Made by a program: the position numbers and the translations under genes
From: Planctomycetota bacterium
GTDB lineage: Bacteria > Planctomycetota > Phycisphaerae > Tepidisphaerales > Tepidisphaeraceae
Reading direction: 5' to 3'
DNA length: 47,499 nt
Assembly: GCA_026693085.1 (NCBI GenBank)
Contig: JAPLNB010000146.1
Span: 1-47,499 of the forward strand
The notes under the pieces: generated by a model
What the model was told of the DNA's origin: nothing
The model's database searches: none
The model's input: the letters and a program-made list of their open reading frames with translations, nothing else
Shown here: positions 46,334 through 47,499 of the stretch, in pieces
Layout of the letters: each line of letters begins with the position of its first letter
Position numbering within the stretch: the stretch's first letter is position 1

Positions 46334-47499
46334 TCACTGTGCCCTGCCAGTGCTGGGACGCGTGCTCCCGCCCGTCAAAACACCCCTCACTCGCGCCGGT
46401 ACATCCTCCACCCGCAACGCCGGATTCGCCTTAAAAGGCCTATACAGCGGGTCCCCGATCACCGTCATCATCCACCCCGTCGTCGTGGCCGTCCTCCAAT
46501 ACACCTCCGCCAAACTCAGCTTCCCCGTCATCAACAGCGGAAAAAAGTCGTCAGCCGCTGGAAATGCCGACAGATACGGCTCAGCAACCGGACCCAACGT
46601 TGCCGCCGCCCCTTCGTTCAACAACCCCGCGCACCACCCCTTCTCAGTCGGATTCTTCAAGCTCACCAACTCGAAACTCGCCACGTGATACCCAATCGCT
46701 CCTCCATTCAACCGGCAACTCGGCACGTAGTTCCGAACGCTGTACCACCCACAATACAACGACACCTCCGTTGCTGAATCCGCCGGCAATACCCCAGGCG
46801 ATTCGTCATGCAGAAGCGACAGCTTGGTCTTCGTACGGATCAGCTCGGCCAGGTTCCGAATCCCCTGATCGTACCAAACATAACTGCCAAACTTGATATT
46901 CTCCGGCCGGCTCCGCAGCCCGCGGCTGTCCAGCACTACCATACCCTTCAGCCCGTCCCGCTCCGCCTTCAGCGAACTCAGGATAATATCCCGAACCTGC
47001 CCCGACTGCGGCGCATCCAGCCGCATCACCATCATCACCCGCGGCCCGCTCGCCGCCTGCACCAACTGGTAATGCAGCGGATTCACCTGCCACCCATTCC
47101 GCCCATGCGAATCCCACCACAGCAGCGCCAGCTCGCTGTCCAACGCCGTTACCGTGGTCCCCGCCGACAAGTACTCCAACTGCACCTGTAGCAGCCGCGC
47201 CAACTCCAGCGATCCAAACGACTCCGCCACCAGCTTCCGCATCCGCCCCCTCGCTTCAGCCTCAAACAACCGGTCCTGCATCCCCGTCAACTCCGCCGCC
47301 GCAGCACCAATCTCCTTACGCAAGTCCTTCAACGTCACCCCCGACCGCTCACCAGGCGCCGCCGCTTCATCCCCGCCCCCAATCACCCGGATCAATCCCG
47401 CCCGCCCATGAAGCTGCCGCACCGACTCCACGATCGCCTTCAATCCCTGCCCACGCCCCTCCTGATCGCGCAGCCCCCCAACCTGCCGACTCAGCAGAT
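46334..47499 (-). CDS. TIGR03790-type protein, 5' part outside the window
   Basis: The minus-strand frame is open from the window edge (47497 in frame) to the stop at 46334, about 388 residues; the true start lies beyond 47499. 'NGWQVNPLHYQLVQAASGPRVMMVMRLDAPQSGQVRDIILSSLKAERDGLKGMVVLDSRGLRS', 'LYCGWYSVRNYVPSCRLNGGAIGYHVASFE', 'GWCAGLLNEGAAATLGPVAEPYLSAFP' and the final 'WMMTVIGDPLYRPFK' are characteristic of this family, which I recall as common in planctomycetes. Its function is unknown; the 'Y-C-G-W-Y' and 'GAAATLGPVAEPYL' blocks recall caspase-fold/C25-like peptidases, which is inference. Confidence 0.8.
   Translation of the reverse strand, partial: LLSRQVGGLRDQEGRGQGLKAIVESVRQLHGRAGLIRVIGGGDEAAAPGERSGVTLKDLRKEIGAAAAELTGMQDRLFEAEARGRMRKLVAESFGSLELARLLQVQLEYLSAGTTVTALDSELALLWWDSHGRNGWQVNPLHYQLVQAASGPRVMMVMRLDAPQSGQVRDIILSSLKAERDGLKGMVVLDSRGLRSRPENIKFGSYVWYDQGIRNLAELIRTKTKLSLLHDESPGVLPADSATEVSLYCGWYSVRNYVPSCRLNGGAIGYHVASFELVSLKNPTEKGWCAGLLNEGAAATLGPVAEPYLSAFPAADDFFPLLMTGKLSLAEVYWRTATTTGWMMTVIGDPLYRPFKANPALRVEDVPARVRGVLTGGSTRPSTGRAQ

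Overview
The window looks like a high-GC chromosome segment of a planctomycete, probably of the Phycisphaerae type. The lineage call is an inference from gene content: an HzsA-like beta-propeller/cytochrome protein, a PEP-CTERM protein, a TIGR03790-type protein, a HYExAFE-type protein, a DUF3299-like protein, an M56 peptidase fused to carboxypeptidase-like repeats, and scattered housekeeping genes. No rRNA, tRNA, CRISPR array, phage or transposase gene was found.

Layout. 0.5-3.1 kb: secreted di-haem propeller protein. 3.1-6.9 kb: BlaI repressor plus BlaR1-like sensor peptidase behind a near-perfect palindromic operator. 7.0-11.5 kb: orphan anti-sigma-like protein, rpsT, a dimeric-type glyS interrupted by one in-frame TGA, a DUF3524 glycosyltransferase and a metallophosphoesterase lipoprotein. 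12-14.5 kb: a leftward string HYExAFE - three small membrane/secreted proteins - bioB. 14.6-17.8 kb: rsmD, rmuC and a DUF58 protein. 17.8-22.1 kb: a three-gene iron/thiamine-type ABC importer (ATPase, binding protein, fused double permease), then an SMP-30 protein. 23.4-24.9 kb: zinc-ribbon membrane protein, then a lower-GC DUF3800 gene facing a predicted small RNA. 25.0-28.9 kb: etfB-etfA-acyl-CoA dehydrogenase. 29.1-36 kb: quinone-reductase-like flavoprotein, MscL with a zinc-ribbon tail, lipoproteins, a TPR-methyltransferase, isochorismatase, and a C45 hydrolase. 36.1-39.1 kb: RMD1/DUF155-like and PEP-CTERM proteins. 39.5-42.3 kb: LolCDE/MacB-like ABC exporter with a DUF3299-like partner. 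42.4-42.95 kb: an nuoC with no other nuo gene in view. 42.95-44.13 kb: about 1.2 kb without a gene but full of structure. 44.1-47.5 kb: TPR protein and the end of a TIGR03790-type gene that runs off the window.

The strongest unexplained signals are non-coding. (1) A predicted ~107-nt RNA on the minus strand (about 24882-24776) has a consensus -35, 17-bp spacing, a branched fold and a textbook terminator that overlaps the end of the DUF3800 gene. (2) A predicted plus-strand RNA (about 43178-43425) carries three hairpins whose loops are runs of 6-7 C, two of them in terminators. Its loops are complementary to a G-tract word (CGGTAGGGGGG) that recurs just after genes in the first 15 kb. (3) Many spacers are built from 7-nt periodic sequence that folds into hairpins, overlaps gene ends, and stands where Shine-Dalgarno sequences should be. 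(4) A pair of inverted arms at 43.6-43.7 kb flanks an 8-bp core kept in direct orientation. All were read by eye; no search or folding program was run.
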